NCBI GenBank assembly: GCA_964565865.1
Contig: CAZMGM010000022.1
Coordinates: 1 to 35,437, forward strand
Reading direction: 5' to 3'
DNA: 35,437 nucleotides
DNA from: CBDAPI01 sp964565865
Lineage (GTDB): Bacteria > Acidobacteriota > UBA6911 > RPQK01 > CBDAPI01
The notes below the pieces were generated by a model. That model had not been told where the DNA came from. It saw nothing but the letters and a program-made list of their open reading frames with translations, and searched no databases. Shown here piece by piece: positions 14,566-23,075 of this stretch (within the stretch, counting starts at the first letter, position 1; every line of letters starts with the position of its first letter). The position numbers were made by a program, and so were the translations under genes.

Positions 14566-16342
14566 TCTCGTCCCCTTTAGCCGAACCGGCTTTTTTCTTC
14601 AACTGGCTCAGCTCATCTCCGGCAATCTCTCCTATGGAAGTCCGACCCGCTTCGGCCCCGTAACTCCAGGTGTCTTCAGCTTCCTCCCGATCAGGCTCGA
14701 GCAGAGCCTTAACCGACAACCCTATCTTACGCTCGAGAAGATTCATTTTGATAATTTTAAAGTCAAGCTCCTGACCAATGGAGAATTTGTCTTCCGGGTT
14801 CTCTATCCGCTCCGTGTCGAGCTCCGACACGTGACACAGACCCTCGATACCCTCCTCCAATTCGACGAACGCTCCGAAATTAGCCAGTCGGACAATCTTG
14901 CCCCGCACCGTGTCACCAATCTGCTTCTCGGAAAATAATTCTTCCCAACGATCCGGCTCAAGCTGTTTGATCCCCAGCGAAAGTCGCTGATGTTCGGCAT
15001 CGACATTGAGGACGACAGCACTGACCTTTTCGCCTTTCTGTAAAACTTCAGATGGATGCTTGATCTTCTTAGTCCAGCTCAAATCGGAAACGTGAACAAG
15101 TCCGTCAACTCCTTCTTCTACCTCGATGAAAGCACCGAAATCCGTTAGGTTTCGGACCTCGCCCGTTACGATGGCGTTGATGGCATAGTTCGATTCTATC
15201 TCGTCCCATGGGTTCGGTTCTGTCTGTTTGAGACCCAGCGAGATCCTTCGTCCTTCGGTGTCGATTTCCAGTACTTCCGCCTCAGCGCTGTCCCCTATAG
15301 TAAGCAGTTGCGACGGGTGTTTTATCCGCTTGTTCCAGGTCATTTCTGAAATGTGGATCAGTCCTTCCACCCCTTCTTCCAGTTCAACGAAGGCACCATA
15401 GTCGGTCAGGCTTACTACTCGGGTCTCGACACGAGACCCTTTGGGGTAGCGGCGGGAGGCACTCAACCAGGGGTCATCCGACAATTGTTTGTAGCCGAGC
15501 GAGACCTTCTCCTCCAGGCGGTCGAACCTGAGAATCTTTACGTTGATCTCATCTCCCACCTTGAATAGGTCGGAGGGATGGTTGACGCGACCCCAGGACA
15601 TGTCCGTGATGTGCAACAACCCGTCGATACCTCCGAGGTCAGCAAAGACGCCGTAGTCGGTTATATTCTTAACCACAGCAGCGACAATCAGTCCCTTTTC
15701 AAGAGACTTGAGTGTCTCCTCTTTCCTTTTGAAATACTCTTCCTCCAGAACAGCCTTTCGCGAGAGGACGATGTTACCTCGTCTTTTGTTAACTTTGATC
15801 ACCCGCATGTCGAGTTCCTGGCCACTGAACGCATCCAGGTTTCTAATCGGGTGAAGGTCAATCTGCGAGCCCGGCAGGAACGCCCTCACACCAATATCAA
15901 CTGCCAGCCCTCCCTTGATGCGTTCGATGACTCGACCCTTCACAATTGACTGATCCTGATAAGCCTGCTCAATCGTGTCCCAGACTTTCATGCGCTCTGC
16001 CTTATCGCGCGAAAGGACCACGAATCCATCCCGTCCTTCGGCACGCTCGAGGAGAACCTCTACTTTGTCCCCTACCTGGACCTCGACTTCACCCTTGTCG
16101 TTTCGGAACTCCCGCAGAGATATCATCCCCTCGGATTTGTATCCGACATCGACAATGACGCCGTTGCTGGTGACCTTGAGGACCCGTCCCTGGACTACTT
16201 CGCCTTGTTTAATGCTCTGGAAGCTCGTCTTGTATGCGGCCTCCATGTCCTCATATCCGACATCGGAGGCCTCGACGATCTGAGGCAATTCAAGTGCAGC
16301 CTGCTTTACTTTGTTCTCTTCAGTCTGAGTGCTTGCTCCCAT
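14552..16342 (-). CDS. rpsA: 30S ribosomal protein S1
   Basis: S1 binds mRNA leaders and unfolds them on the 30S subunit. The 596-residue product has about six S1/OB repeats, near residues 48-117, 134-199, 217-285, 302-372, 389-459 and 476-545. Repeats three to six each carry the F/GAFVEL...G(V/I)(E/D)GL.H(V/I)S(E/D) pattern, while the first two are more diverged, as in E. coli S1, where they dock on the ribosome. The C-terminal tail is charged and low-complexity. ATG 16342 has only a distant GGGAG, consistent with S1 messages, which often lack a strong Shine-Dalgarno. A good promoter lies about 175 bases upstream. Confidence 0.96.
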   Translation of the reverse strand: MGASTQTEENKVKQAALELPQIVEASDVGYEDMEAAYKTSFQSIKQGEVVQGRVLKVTSNGVIVDVGYKSEGMISLREFRNDKGEVEVQVGDKVEVLLERAEGRDGFVVLSRDKAERMKVWDTIEQAYQDQSIVKGRVIERIKGGLAVDIGVRAFLPGSQIDLHPIRNLDAFSGQELDMRVIKVNKRRGNIVLSRKAVLEEEYFKRKEETLKSLEKGLIVAAVVKNITDYGVFADLGGIDGLLHITDMSWGRVNHPSDLFKVGDEINVKILRFDRLEEKVSLGYKQLSDDPWLSASRRYPKGSRVETRVVSLTDYGAFVELEEGVEGLIHISEMTWNKRIKHPSQLLTIGDSAEAEVLEIDTEGRRISLGLKQTEPNPWDEIESNYAINAIVTGEVRNLTDFGAFIEVEEGVDGLVHVSDLSWTKKIKHPSEVLQKGEKVSAVVLNVDAEHQRLSLGIKQLEPDRWEELFSEKQIGDTVRGKIVRLANFGAFVELEEGIEGLCHVSELDTERIENPEDKFSIGQELDFKIIKMNLLERKIGLSVKALLEPDREEAEDTWSYGAEAGRTSIGEIAGDELSQLKKKAGSAKGDENDES

Positions 16343-16696
16343 AGGAACAAATGTCTCCCTTTAAATATTTTCCGCAGCATAATCTCCCGGTGAAAGCTTT
16401 CATCAAGGGTAATACGGATCTGAGCAGGACCGAGAAGGTGGACGGCCTTGATTCAATCCTTGAAACGGGAGCTCTTACAAGATACGGAGGATCCTTGGTC
16501 GAATTTGAAGATTTCCTTATACCGTGCCGACCAAGCTTTGTCAAGGAAGCGGGATTAGACTAGAAAGGCCTGGATTTGCTACACTTGCCTTTGCCGAGAC
16601 ACTCCTTCGAGCCTGCCGTGATCCCAGATCTGAAACTTTCCACCGGGCGGGGTGTCTTCAAACTGATTAGAGAGATTGCCGAGGCGGTAGAAGAAA
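16343..16696. other. Divergent intergenic region between rpsA and prfA
   Basis: 354 bases without a gene. It holds the rpsA promoter (16516-16544) and, below it, an rpsA leader of about 165 bases that contains the palindrome GAAAGCTTTC. On the plus strand I see no clear promoter for prfA; TACACT near 16580 is the best -10-like sequence. Nothing else is recognised. Confidence 0.5.
16516..16544 (-). promoter_or_regulatory. Strong sigma-70 promoter for rpsA
   Basis: Minus strand: perfect -35 TTGACA (16539-16544), 17-base spacer, -10 TATAAG (16516-16521, five of six). Start near 16509 gives a leader of about 165 bases to rpsA, long enough for S1 autoregulation, which is known for E. coli rpsA. 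Confidence 0.75.
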
Positions 16697-17770
16697 ATGT
16701 TACAGCGTTTGCGAGAGCTGGAGGCTCGCTATGAAGAGCTCTCCCGAGAGCTGAGCGATCAGGCAATCCTGGAATCTCCCGAGCGGTACCGGGACACGGC
16801 TCGCTCGCACTCCGAACTCCAGGGAATCGTCGACGAATATCGGCACTACCTCTCTCTCTCGGGACAGATTTCCAACACTCAATCACTTCTTACCGAGGAA
16901 GTGGACTCTGAACTCCTAGAGCTGGCCCGGGAAGAGCTGACCAGGCTCCAGCGCGACGAAAAAGAATCTGAGGACCGGCTCAAGAAGCTCCTGTTGCCCA
17001 GCGACCCAAATGACAAGAAAAACGTAATCCTGGAGATTCGCGCAGGCACCGGCGGTGATGAAGCTACTCTTTTTGCACAGGAGGTGCTCCGTATGTACAC
17101 CAGGTACGCGGACTCCAGAGGCTGGAAAACAGATCTAGTCGCAGCCAACTACTCTTCGGTGGGCGGCCTGAAGGAGAGCATCACCTCGATTGACGGCAGG
17201 GGTGTTTTCAGCCGGCTCAAATTCGAGAGCGGAGTGCACCGGGTCCAACGTGTCCCCGAAACGGAAACGCAGGGCCGGGTCCATACCTCCGCGGTAACCG
17301 TCGCGGTTTTACCTGAGGCGGACGAGCTGGAAGTGGATATCGACGCCAACGATCTAAAAATAGACACTTTCTGCTCATCCGGACCGGGAGGTCAGTCGGT
17401 CAATACGACTTACTCGGCAATTCGTATCACTCATGTCCCCAGCGGAGAAGTCGTAACCTGCCAGGATGAGAAATCTTGGCACAAAAACAAGGCCAAGGCG
17501 ATGAAAGTCCTGCGAGCCCGGCTTCATGAAAAGGCCTGGGCAAAACAGCATCAGGAGATTGCCGAGACTCGCAAAGCCATGGTGGGCAGTGGGGACCGTA
17601 GCGAGAAGATCAGAACCTACAACTTCCCGCAAAACCGTGTGACCGACCATCGCATTCACCTAACACTCCACCGGCTGGAACAGGTGCTAGAGGGGGAGCT
17701 GGATGAAGTCATTGAAGCGCTGGCCACCAATGACCAGGCCGAAGCTCTAAAAGCAGTAGAGCACCCTTGA
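16697..17770 (+). CDS. prfA: Peptide chain release factor 1
   Basis: RF1 reads UAA and UAG stop codons and triggers peptide release. The 357-residue product has the usual length, the EIRAGTGGDEATLFA segment (113-127), the codon-recognition PxT motif as PET (187-189) within RVPETETQGRVHTSA, and the catalytic GGQ (231-233) in SSGPGGQSVN. PxT rather than SPF separates it from RF2. No upstream rpmE is present. The TGA stop overlaps the TTG start of prmC, the enzyme that methylates the GGQ glutamine, a common and functionally sensible pairing. Confidence 0.97.
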   Translation: MLQRLRELEARYEELSRELSDQAILESPERYRDTARSHSELQGIVDEYRHYLSLSGQISNTQSLLTEEVDSELLELAREELTRLQRDEKESEDRLKKLLLPSDPNDKKNVILEIRAGTGGDEATLFAQEVLRMYTRYADSRGWKTDLVAANYSSVGGLKESITSIDGRGVFSRLKFESGVHRVQRVPETETQGRVHTSAVTVAVLPEADELEVDIDANDLKIDTFCSSGPGGQSVNTTYSAIRITHVPSGEVVTCQDEKSWHKNKAKAMKVLRARLHEKAWAKQHQEIAETRKAMVGSGDRSEKIRTYNFPQNRVTDHRIHLTLHRLEQVLEGELDEVIEALATNDQAEALKAVEHP

Positions 17771-18639
17771 CCGTTCGCGAAGCCATTCAACTTGGAAGTG
17801 CCGAGTTATCCCCCTGCGGACTGCGCGTTCCCGGGGTGGACGCCTTATCTATTCTTAGACTGGTGCTCGGGCAAACCTCGATGTGGATCGCAACCTCTTC
17901 GGATTCGGAGCTCACGAGTCTCCAGGAGCGGCGTTACGGACAACTGATCCGCCTGCGTCAAAATCACTTCCCGATCCAGTATATGTCGGGGGCCCAGGAG
18001 TTCTACGGCCGTAGCTTCCGAGTCAAGCCGGGAGTCCTTATTCCGCGACCCGAAACGGAACTTGTTGTAGGCGAAGCCCTACGGCTTGCCAACCACCTGG
18101 AACACCATGTGATTTCCGTTCTGGACATCGGTACCGGCTCGGGCTGCATTGCCGTTTCGCTCGCCTGTGAAGAGCCTCGGATACTGGTTACCGCCCTGGA
18201 ACCAAGCCCGGTTGCTCTGCGCGTAGCCGCAGAAAACTGCCGGCGTCACGGCTGCACCCACAGAGTCGAACTGGTATGCACCGAGTACCTAGCCTACGCT
18301 AGAGCAAGAAAGTTTCACCTGATAACCTCCAACCCTCCCTACCTGAGCCGGACATCCATAGAAGAGACCGATCGGGCCGTCCTTGACTACGAACCACACG
18401 AGGCCTTGTTCGGTGAGACCGAGGGGTTGGCGGTTTACAGAGAGATCTTGGAAAGCTCGCAAGAGCAGCTTATCGACGGAGGATGCCTGATCCTGGAATT
18501 GGCTCACGACAACCTGGGCAAGGTAGAGAAACTAGCTCGGGACAGGGGCTGGAAAACACTCGGAGTGCGGAACGATTACTCCGGCTGGCCGCGCGTGATG
18601 ATCCTGGGCCGGACTCCTGGCGAGTATTCTGTACAATAG
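17767..18639 (+). CDS. prmC: Release factor glutamine methyltransferase
   Basis: PrmC transfers a methyl group from S-adenosylmethionine to the GGQ glutamine of RF1 and RF2. The 290-residue product has an N-terminal helical domain with FPIQYMSGAQEFYGRSFRV, then LIPRPETE (91-98), the SAM-binding LDIGTGSG (119-126) and the substrate-glutamine motif NPPY (189-192). It starts at TTG 17767, which overlaps the prfA stop as TTGA; an open frame with the family N-terminus supports that rare start. The next gene, folE, begins 40 bases downstream. Confidence 0.95.
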   Translation: MTVREAIQLGSAELSPCGLRVPGVDALSILRLVLGQTSMWIATSSDSELTSLQERRYGQLIRLRQNHFPIQYMSGAQEFYGRSFRVKPGVLIPRPETELVVGEALRLANHLEHHVISVLDIGTGSGCIAVSLACEEPRILVTALEPSPVALRVAAENCRRHGCTHRVELVCTEYLAYARARKFHLITSNPPYLSRTSIEETDRAVLDYEPHEALFGETEGLAVYREILESSQEQLIDGGCLILELAHDNLGKVEKLARDRGWKTLGVRNDYSGWPRVMILGRTPGEYSVQ

Positions 18640-18679
18640 TGATTCGAAAACAAAGAAGGAAAACTCGCGAAGTCCGGAG

Positions 18680-19234
18680 ATGCCTGTGCAAAAAGAGATC
18701 CAGAGAATCCTAACCAAGATGGTAGAGGACCCTGAACGAGAAGGGCTCCTTAAGACCCCTCACCGAGTCGAGAAGGCATTTCGCTTTCTCACCAGCGGCT
18801 ATGACGTTGACCTCGGAAAGCTCTTAAACAATGCTTTGTTCACAGTCGAGTACGATGAGATGGTTATCGTGAAGGACATCGAACTGTATAGTCTTTGCGA
18901 ACATCACTTGCTACCTTTCTTCGGGCGTTGCCACGTCGGTTATCTCCCTGACAAAAGCGTTATCGGGTTGAGCAAAATCCCTCGAATCGTTGAAGCATTC
19001 TCACGCCGGCTTCAGGTGCAGGAGCGCCTCACCCAGGAGATCGCACAGACCCTAACGGCTGCCGTCAATCCGAAAGGAGTTGCCGTCGTGGTAGAGGCCC
19101 AGCACCTGTGCATGATGATGAGAGGAGTGCAGAAACAGAACACCCGAATGATTACTTCGGCCATGCTGGGACGGTTTCGAAACGATCCCAGGTCACGGTC
19201 GGAATTCCTTGGTCTGGTAGGGGTTTCTCCGTGA
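18680..19234 (+). CDS. folE: GTP cyclohydrolase I
   Basis: FolE turns GTP into 7,8-dihydroneopterin triphosphate, the first step to folate and other pterins. The 184-residue product has the zinc ligands Cys73, His76 and Cys144, set in SLCEHHLLPFFG and EAQHLCMMMRGV, plus GLSKIPRIVEAFSRRLQVQERLTQEIA, all typical of type IA enzymes. ATG 18680 has GGAG touching it; GTG 18686, in frame two codons on, is better spaced from the same GGAG and may be the true start. The stop overlaps the GTG of the VWA gene as GTGA. Confidence 0.96.
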   Translation: MPVQKEIQRILTKMVEDPEREGLLKTPHRVEKAFRFLTSGYDVDLGKLLNNALFTVEYDEMVIVKDIELYSLCEHHLLPFFGRCHVGYLPDKSVIGLSKIPRIVEAFSRRLQVQERLTQEIAQTLTAAVNPKGVAVVVEAQHLCMMMRGVQKQNTRMITSAMLGRFRNDPRSRSEFLGLVGVSP

Positions 19235-20703
19235 GACTGCAGCGGATCCTCAAAAGGGGACCGTCCCCCCGGGCTGGCCTTTTTGTAGTGTCCACCTGGC
19301 TGCTTCTGGGAGGGGCCCTCGGAGTAGCCCAGCAGGCCCCTGAAAACCCCGATGAGTCTCAGCCCTTTCGCGTAGACGTCAATCTGGTCACCCTCAGATT
19401 TACCGTGACCAACGCGATGGGAAACTCTGTCAGTTCGCTCTCGCGGGACGACTTCCTGGTTGAAGAAAACGGGGAAGAGATAGACATCGAAATTTTCGAA
19501 TCGCCCCGAAACCAGTCAGCGGTTCGGCGGGACCTATGGCTGGCCTTTCTGATCGATGTTAGCGGCAGCACTTTTGCAACCAGGACTGAGGAAATCGTCG
19601 CCGCACAGACCTTTCTGGACAATCTTACCCAGGCAACGCGTATCGGTGTCTTCGGGTTCACCGAGGAACTACTTCCCTTTCAAACCTTCACATCTGATCG
19701 GAGTCTCGTCCTGGAGGCCATCAGCCAGGCCAGAAGGCACCTAGGAAAAACCGCTATCTACGATTCCCTCGATCGACTCGTTAAGCTCACTTCCGGCCTG
19801 GCTCCGGCCAACAGCCCCAAAGCAGTGATTGTCATTTCCGACGGCCTGGACCCATCCCCCGGCAAAGCCGGCAACAGTGCCAAGCGTGCCCTGGAAGCAG
19901 GCTTCGCCGTCTACACAATCCGCGTGCCCTCTTCGGCACAGGTTTACATCGGTCCAAATCCCAATCCACAGAACAACTCGTCGAAGGCATCGCGGCAAAA
20001 GCGAAACGAAAAGCAGATTGAGGGTTTCCAACAGTTGGCCGCGCTCACCGAAGGACGTAGTTTCAGCGGGTTCGAGACGATTCTGGACTTTGACAACACC
20101 TTAGCCGAGATCAACGATCATCTCTTTGGAAACCTGTACCGGGTCGGCTATTACAGGAAATCCTCCTTGACTCAGGCCATTCTCGAGCGGGTTCAAGTCA
20201 GTACCCGGAGAAGCGATTTACGCATAGCCTCTGCCTTCAAGAAACTGCCCCGTCATTTCGATGCCAAGCGTTCACTGCTTCAAGTGTTCTTCGATACTTC
20301 TGGTGAGACTACCCTCCGCGGTCTGACTCCTGTCAGGTTTCGCGAGCTTGGGGCAGACATGGATGTACTTCGGCAGATTTCAGAGGGAGGCCTCGTCGGC
20401 CTTCCCTTTAGGCTCAAAGTCAATCCCTTCTCCTTTCGAGGAGCAACGAGCAAAGGTGTTCAGACACAACTTGGAGTTTTGGGCCTTCTTCTCGACCAGC
20501 AGGGCAAGGAAGTGGTTCGGCTCCGAGAGATCATACGGGTCACCATGGCTGCCAGGGAAGTCAGAGACGGCCGCGGGATTATCTACAGCAATCGGCTGCT
20601 CGCACCCCCCGGCACTTACACTCTTCAGGTTGCCGTTCTGGAACTCTCAACCTGGCGCCTGACGTCGTTTGCTCGTACCGTCACGATCCAGGGCGGATCC
20701 TGA
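19231..20703 (+). CDS. Secreted VWA-domain protein (VWFA-related Acidobacterial family)
   Basis: The 490-residue product starts at GTG 19231, overlapping the folE stop; the frame is open upstream only inside folE. The N-terminus is basic (RLQRILKRG) and then hydrophobic (LFVVSTWLLLGGALGVAQQ), a probable signal peptide. Next come the family's VDVNLVTLRFTVTNAMGNSVSSLSRDDFLVEENG and a von Willebrand A domain with metal-site motif DVSGS (109-113), a Thr near 195 and VIVISDGLD near 207-215. The C-terminal 200 residues are beta-rich and unassigned. VWA domains bind proteins through Mg; the specific partner is unknown. The REP-like hairpin at 19252-19268 lies inside the signal-peptide codons. Confidence 0.85.
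   Translation: MRLQRILKRGPSPRAGLFVVSTWLLLGGALGVAQQAPENPDESQPFRVDVNLVTLRFTVTNAMGNSVSSLSRDDFLVEENGEEIDIEIFESPRNQSAVRRDLWLAFLIDVSGSTFATRTEEIVAAQTFLDNLTQATRIGVFGFTEELLPFQTFTSDRSLVLEAISQARRHLGKTAIYDSLDRLVKLTSGLAPANSPKAVIVISDGLDPSPGKAGNSAKRALEAGFAVYTIRVPSSAQVYIGPNPNPQNNSSKASRQKRNEKQIEGFQQLAALTEGRSFSGFETILDFDNTLAEINDHLFGNLYRVGYYRKSSLTQAILERVQVSTRRSDLRIASAFKKLPRHFDAKRSLLQVFFDTSGETTLRGLTPVRFRELGADMDVLRQISEGGLVGLPFRLKVNPFSFRGATSKGVQTQLGVLGLLLDQQGKEVVRLREIIRVTMAAREVRDGRGIIYSNRLLAPPGTYTLQVAVLELSTWRLTSFARTVTIQGGS
19252..19268. repeat. REP-like GGGGAC/GTCCCC hairpin inside a coding region
   Basis: GGGGAC (19256-19261) and GTCCCC (19263-19268) around one base, preceded by AAAA. The AAAAGGGGAC string is identical to 2521-2530. 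It encodes KRGPSP in the signal peptide of the VWA protein. Confidence 0.4.
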
Positions 20704-20778
20704 AATAGTCGGGCGGCAGCGCCACAGCTTCGCGGAAGTTGGGCTGGTTGGCAGTACGTGTTGCAAGTTCTGAGGCTG

Positions 20779-22032
20779 TCAAAAAAGTCGGGCGGCAATC
20801 CAGCTTCCGGACACAAACGTACCCACAACACTGCCCAGGTTGGCAAGCACCACGACCAATAATATCCGGGTGGCGGGATTGTTCCAGAACCCGCGGACTG
20901 ATTCAATGGCTTCGGGAAGATCCTCCAGGTCTTTCACGGTGGGTTTCTTGACAACACATTGAACCAGGCCGGCCACCCACCCTGCGGCAATCATGGGATT
21001 CAGGCTGGTCAGCGGAGCGGCTAAAAAAGCACTCAGGATGGTGAGCGGATGGGCCAGAGCAAGAGCGGCTCCGACAGCGGCAAGGGTTCCATTGACCAGA
21101 ACCCAGATGTATATGGACTGTAGCGACTCCTGAGTGTCCCCGCGGATGAATCCGAAGGCAACAAGAGCCAAGATGGCACCCGGTACGGCCCACCTGACCA
21201 GCCTAGGCAGGAGTCCTGCCGGGGGCACCTCCTCCAGTTCTCCAATGTCCTCTTCCCGTTCTATATTGGACAGCATCCCCGGCACATGTCCCGCTCCCAC
21301 TACGGCAACGGTTCGCCGGCCCGCCTTCTCCCGGACCTGCTGGGCCAGATAGACATCCCGTTCGTCGATGAGTGTCTTTTTCAGGTTCGGAAACTCATCT
21401 GCCAGAAGCTTTAGCACATCCCCGAGCTTTTCCTCTTCTTTCAGCTGTTCGATTGTTTCTTCATCAATCTCGTCTCCCCCAAAAAGACTGGCCGTGAGCT
21501 GAAAAAGAATCTTTACTCTGTCCCACAATCCCAGCCGGGCCCAGGTGCGCTTCAGAGTAACCTGGATATCGCGATCCACCAGAACCAACTCTGCCCCCCC
21601 CTCGCGAGCGGCCCGGATTGCCTCGATCATCTCGGCTCCCGGCTTCACCCCCAGGCGGTCTCCCAGCCGTTTTTGAAACGACGCCATGACCAGCGAGGCA
21701 AGCAACAAGTTAGCTTTTCCCTGTAGTATCACCTTTACAATGTTCGTGTTCTTCCAGCCTTCGCTGTCCAGGATGTTCTGGTAACGAGCTTCGCACAATT
21801 CTACGCACACTACATCCGGGCTCGTGGCCTCTATTGTTCGCCGTACCTCGTCAACACTCCGCTTTGAAATATGGGCCGTCGGAACCAGGAATACCTGGCG
21901 GCCGTCCAGATTGATTTCCTTGACCCTGTCAGGCACTCGCCGGGCAGGGTTACCCCTCGAAACTGTTTCTTCCATCTGCTCGTGTTTCAGGCCGTTACAA
22001 GCCAACGCTGCATTATTCTTCTGAATCCTCAC
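20779..22032 (-). CDS. TraB/PrgY family membrane protein
   Basis: A 417-residue protein of the TraB/PrgY (pheromone-shutdown) family, widespread in bacteria and archaea, with homology to the TIKI/ChaN/erythromycin-esterase-like metalloprotease fold. Motifs are PTAHISKRS (51-59), VELCEARY (77-84), DERD (223-226) and GAGHVPGM (246-253). From about 270 on there are four or more hydrophobic segments, so the C-terminal third is in the membrane with the catalytic-like domain in the cytoplasm. In Enterococcus plasmids PrgY limits pheromone; in most hosts the role is unknown. It starts at GTG 22032, or at ATG 21975 if the first 19 residues, which look unlike the family, are not translated. Downstream of suf. 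Confidence 0.8.
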   Translation of the reverse strand: MRIQKNNAALACNGLKHEQMEETVSRGNPARRVPDRVKEINLDGRQVFLVPTAHISKRSVDEVRRTIEATSPDVVCVELCEARYQNILDSEGWKNTNIVKVILQGKANLLLASLVMASFQKRLGDRLGVKPGAEMIEAIRAAREGGAELVLVDRDIQVTLKRTWARLGLWDRVKILFQLTASLFGGDEIDEETIEQLKEEEKLGDVLKLLADEFPNLKKTLIDERDVYLAQQVREKAGRRTVAVVGAGHVPGMLSNIEREEDIGELEEVPPAGLLPRLVRWAVPGAILALVAFGFIRGDTQESLQSIYIWVLVNGTLAAVGAALALAHPLTILSAFLAAPLTSLNPMIAAGWVAGLVQCVVKKPTVKDLEDLPEAIESVRGFWNNPATRILLVVVLANLGSVVGTFVSGSWIAARLF

Positions 22033-22253
22033 AGCCGGCGAAGGGACCCTCCTGAGGCCGGGTTATATTCCCTGGGACCTCTCACCGCAGGCAACCATCT
22101 CTCCCGTCACCATACGATCCTGACGGCCGCCCTCGGGGCCGGACAGTTATCGGATGCAGGGGACAGAACATTCCCCAGGGGCCGATTCAGGTTCGAGACA
22201 AGAACTCAGTTCCCAGGGAGAGCAATCCTTACAAAGGGCCCCGCGTTCGCTAC

Positions 22254-22625
22254 TCAGAGATCGAAACCCAGCTGGAGCCGGGCTGGTTCTGACATCTTCT
22301 CCATACCCCACGGCGGATCCCACACCAGGTCGACAACAACGTCGGTGACGCCTTCTACTTCTCGGACCCGCCCCTCCACATCGCCGGGGAGTGACTCGGC
22401 AACCGGGCAGGCTGGGGACGTCAACGTCATCTGGATCTCCACGCTACCCGCGTTCACCTCTAGCTCGTAGATCAAACCCAGTTCGTAAATATCGACAGGG
22501 ATTTCGGGGTCGTAGACAGTTTTAAGGGCAACCACTACGGCATCTTTCAGCCCCGCCGAGTTTTTCTCCTCCGACGTCTCGCCGGACACGACGGGCTCCT
22601 TTCGTTCCGCTCCGAGATTCTCCAT
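22254..22625 (-). CDS. sufT: SUF iron-sulfur assembly protein SufT (DUF59/MIP18)
   Basis: SufT is a small DUF59 protein that helps mature Fe-S proteins, acting with or after SufBCD. The 123-residue product has a variable 25-residue N-terminus, then the family core KTVYDPEIPVDIYELGLIYELEV, the cysteine motif in TSPACPVAESLPGDVEGRV, and VVDLVWDPPW. It begins four bases after the stop of sufU and is the last gene of the rrf2-sufBCDSUT run. The 221 bases below it, before the TraB gene, hold no clear terminator or regulatory element. Confidence 0.92.
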   Translation of the reverse strand: MENLGAERKEPVVSGETSEEKNSAGLKDAVVVALKTVYDPEIPVDIYELGLIYELEVNAGSVEIQMTLTSPACPVAESLPGDVEGRVREVEGVTDVVVDLVWDPPWGMEKMSEPARLQLGFDL

Positions 22626-22628
22626 TGC

Positions 22629-23075
22629 TTACTCCGTCTTGACTTGTCCAGTCCGACTCAACGCCGCCTTCAGTGTATGCCAGGGCAGGGTTGCACACTT
22701 GACTCGTACTGGGTATTGACTGACTCCGCTAAAAACAACCAGCTTCCCCAGGTCCTCTTGCGACCCTTCGGCAATCTGGCCAGTCACCAGAGAATGGAAG
22801 CTGCCAAACAATCTCTCGAATCGTTCCAGGGTCATTCCCTTCAGAGTTTCCGTCATGATGGAAGCAGAAGCCTGTGAGATTGCACAACCCGATCCCTGAA
22901 AACCAACATCGACAATTCGATCGTCTTCCACCTGGAGATAGAGCTTGATTCGATCCCCGCAAAGGGGGTTGTGCCCGAGTGCTTCGCGGTTGAAGGCCTC
23001 CGGTTGCCGGAAGTTACGTGGACTCCGATTATGGTCCAGAATCATCTCCTGATAGAGCTCGGTCAGATCAGACAT
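22629..23075 (-). CDS. sufU: SufU-type iron-sulfur assembly / sulfur-transfer protein
   Basis: SufU is a zinc protein of the IscU fold that accepts sulfur from SufS in SUF systems lacking SufE. The 148-residue product has the three cysteines Cys39 (in NPLCGDR), Cys64 (in GSGCAIS) and Cys127 (in RVKCATLPW), with Asp41, which together form the zinc site. The insertion of about 20 residues between Cys64 and Cys127, relative to IscU, is the SufU hallmark. Its ATG overlaps the sufS stop (TGATG), so translation of sulfur donor and acceptor is coupled. Confidence 0.95.
   Translation of the reverse strand: MSDLTELYQEMILDHNRSPRNFRQPEAFNREALGHNPLCGDRIKLYLQVEDDRIVDVGFQGSGCAISQASASIMTETLKGMTLERFERLFGSFHSLVTGQIAEGSQEDLGKLVVFSGVSQYPVRVKCATLPWHTLKAALSRTGQVKTE

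Noticed and set aside
20704..20778. Small gene encoding a sequence such as REAVALPPDYFRIRPG on the minus strand past the TraB stop
   Set aside because: Too short, with no start or ribosome-binding site; the likeness to protein comes from the duplicated segment.
22033..22253. Possible riboswitch between sufT and the TraB gene
   Set aside because: G-rich stretches such as GGTGACGGGAGAG were compared from memory with glycine, cobalamin and TPP cores and none fits.
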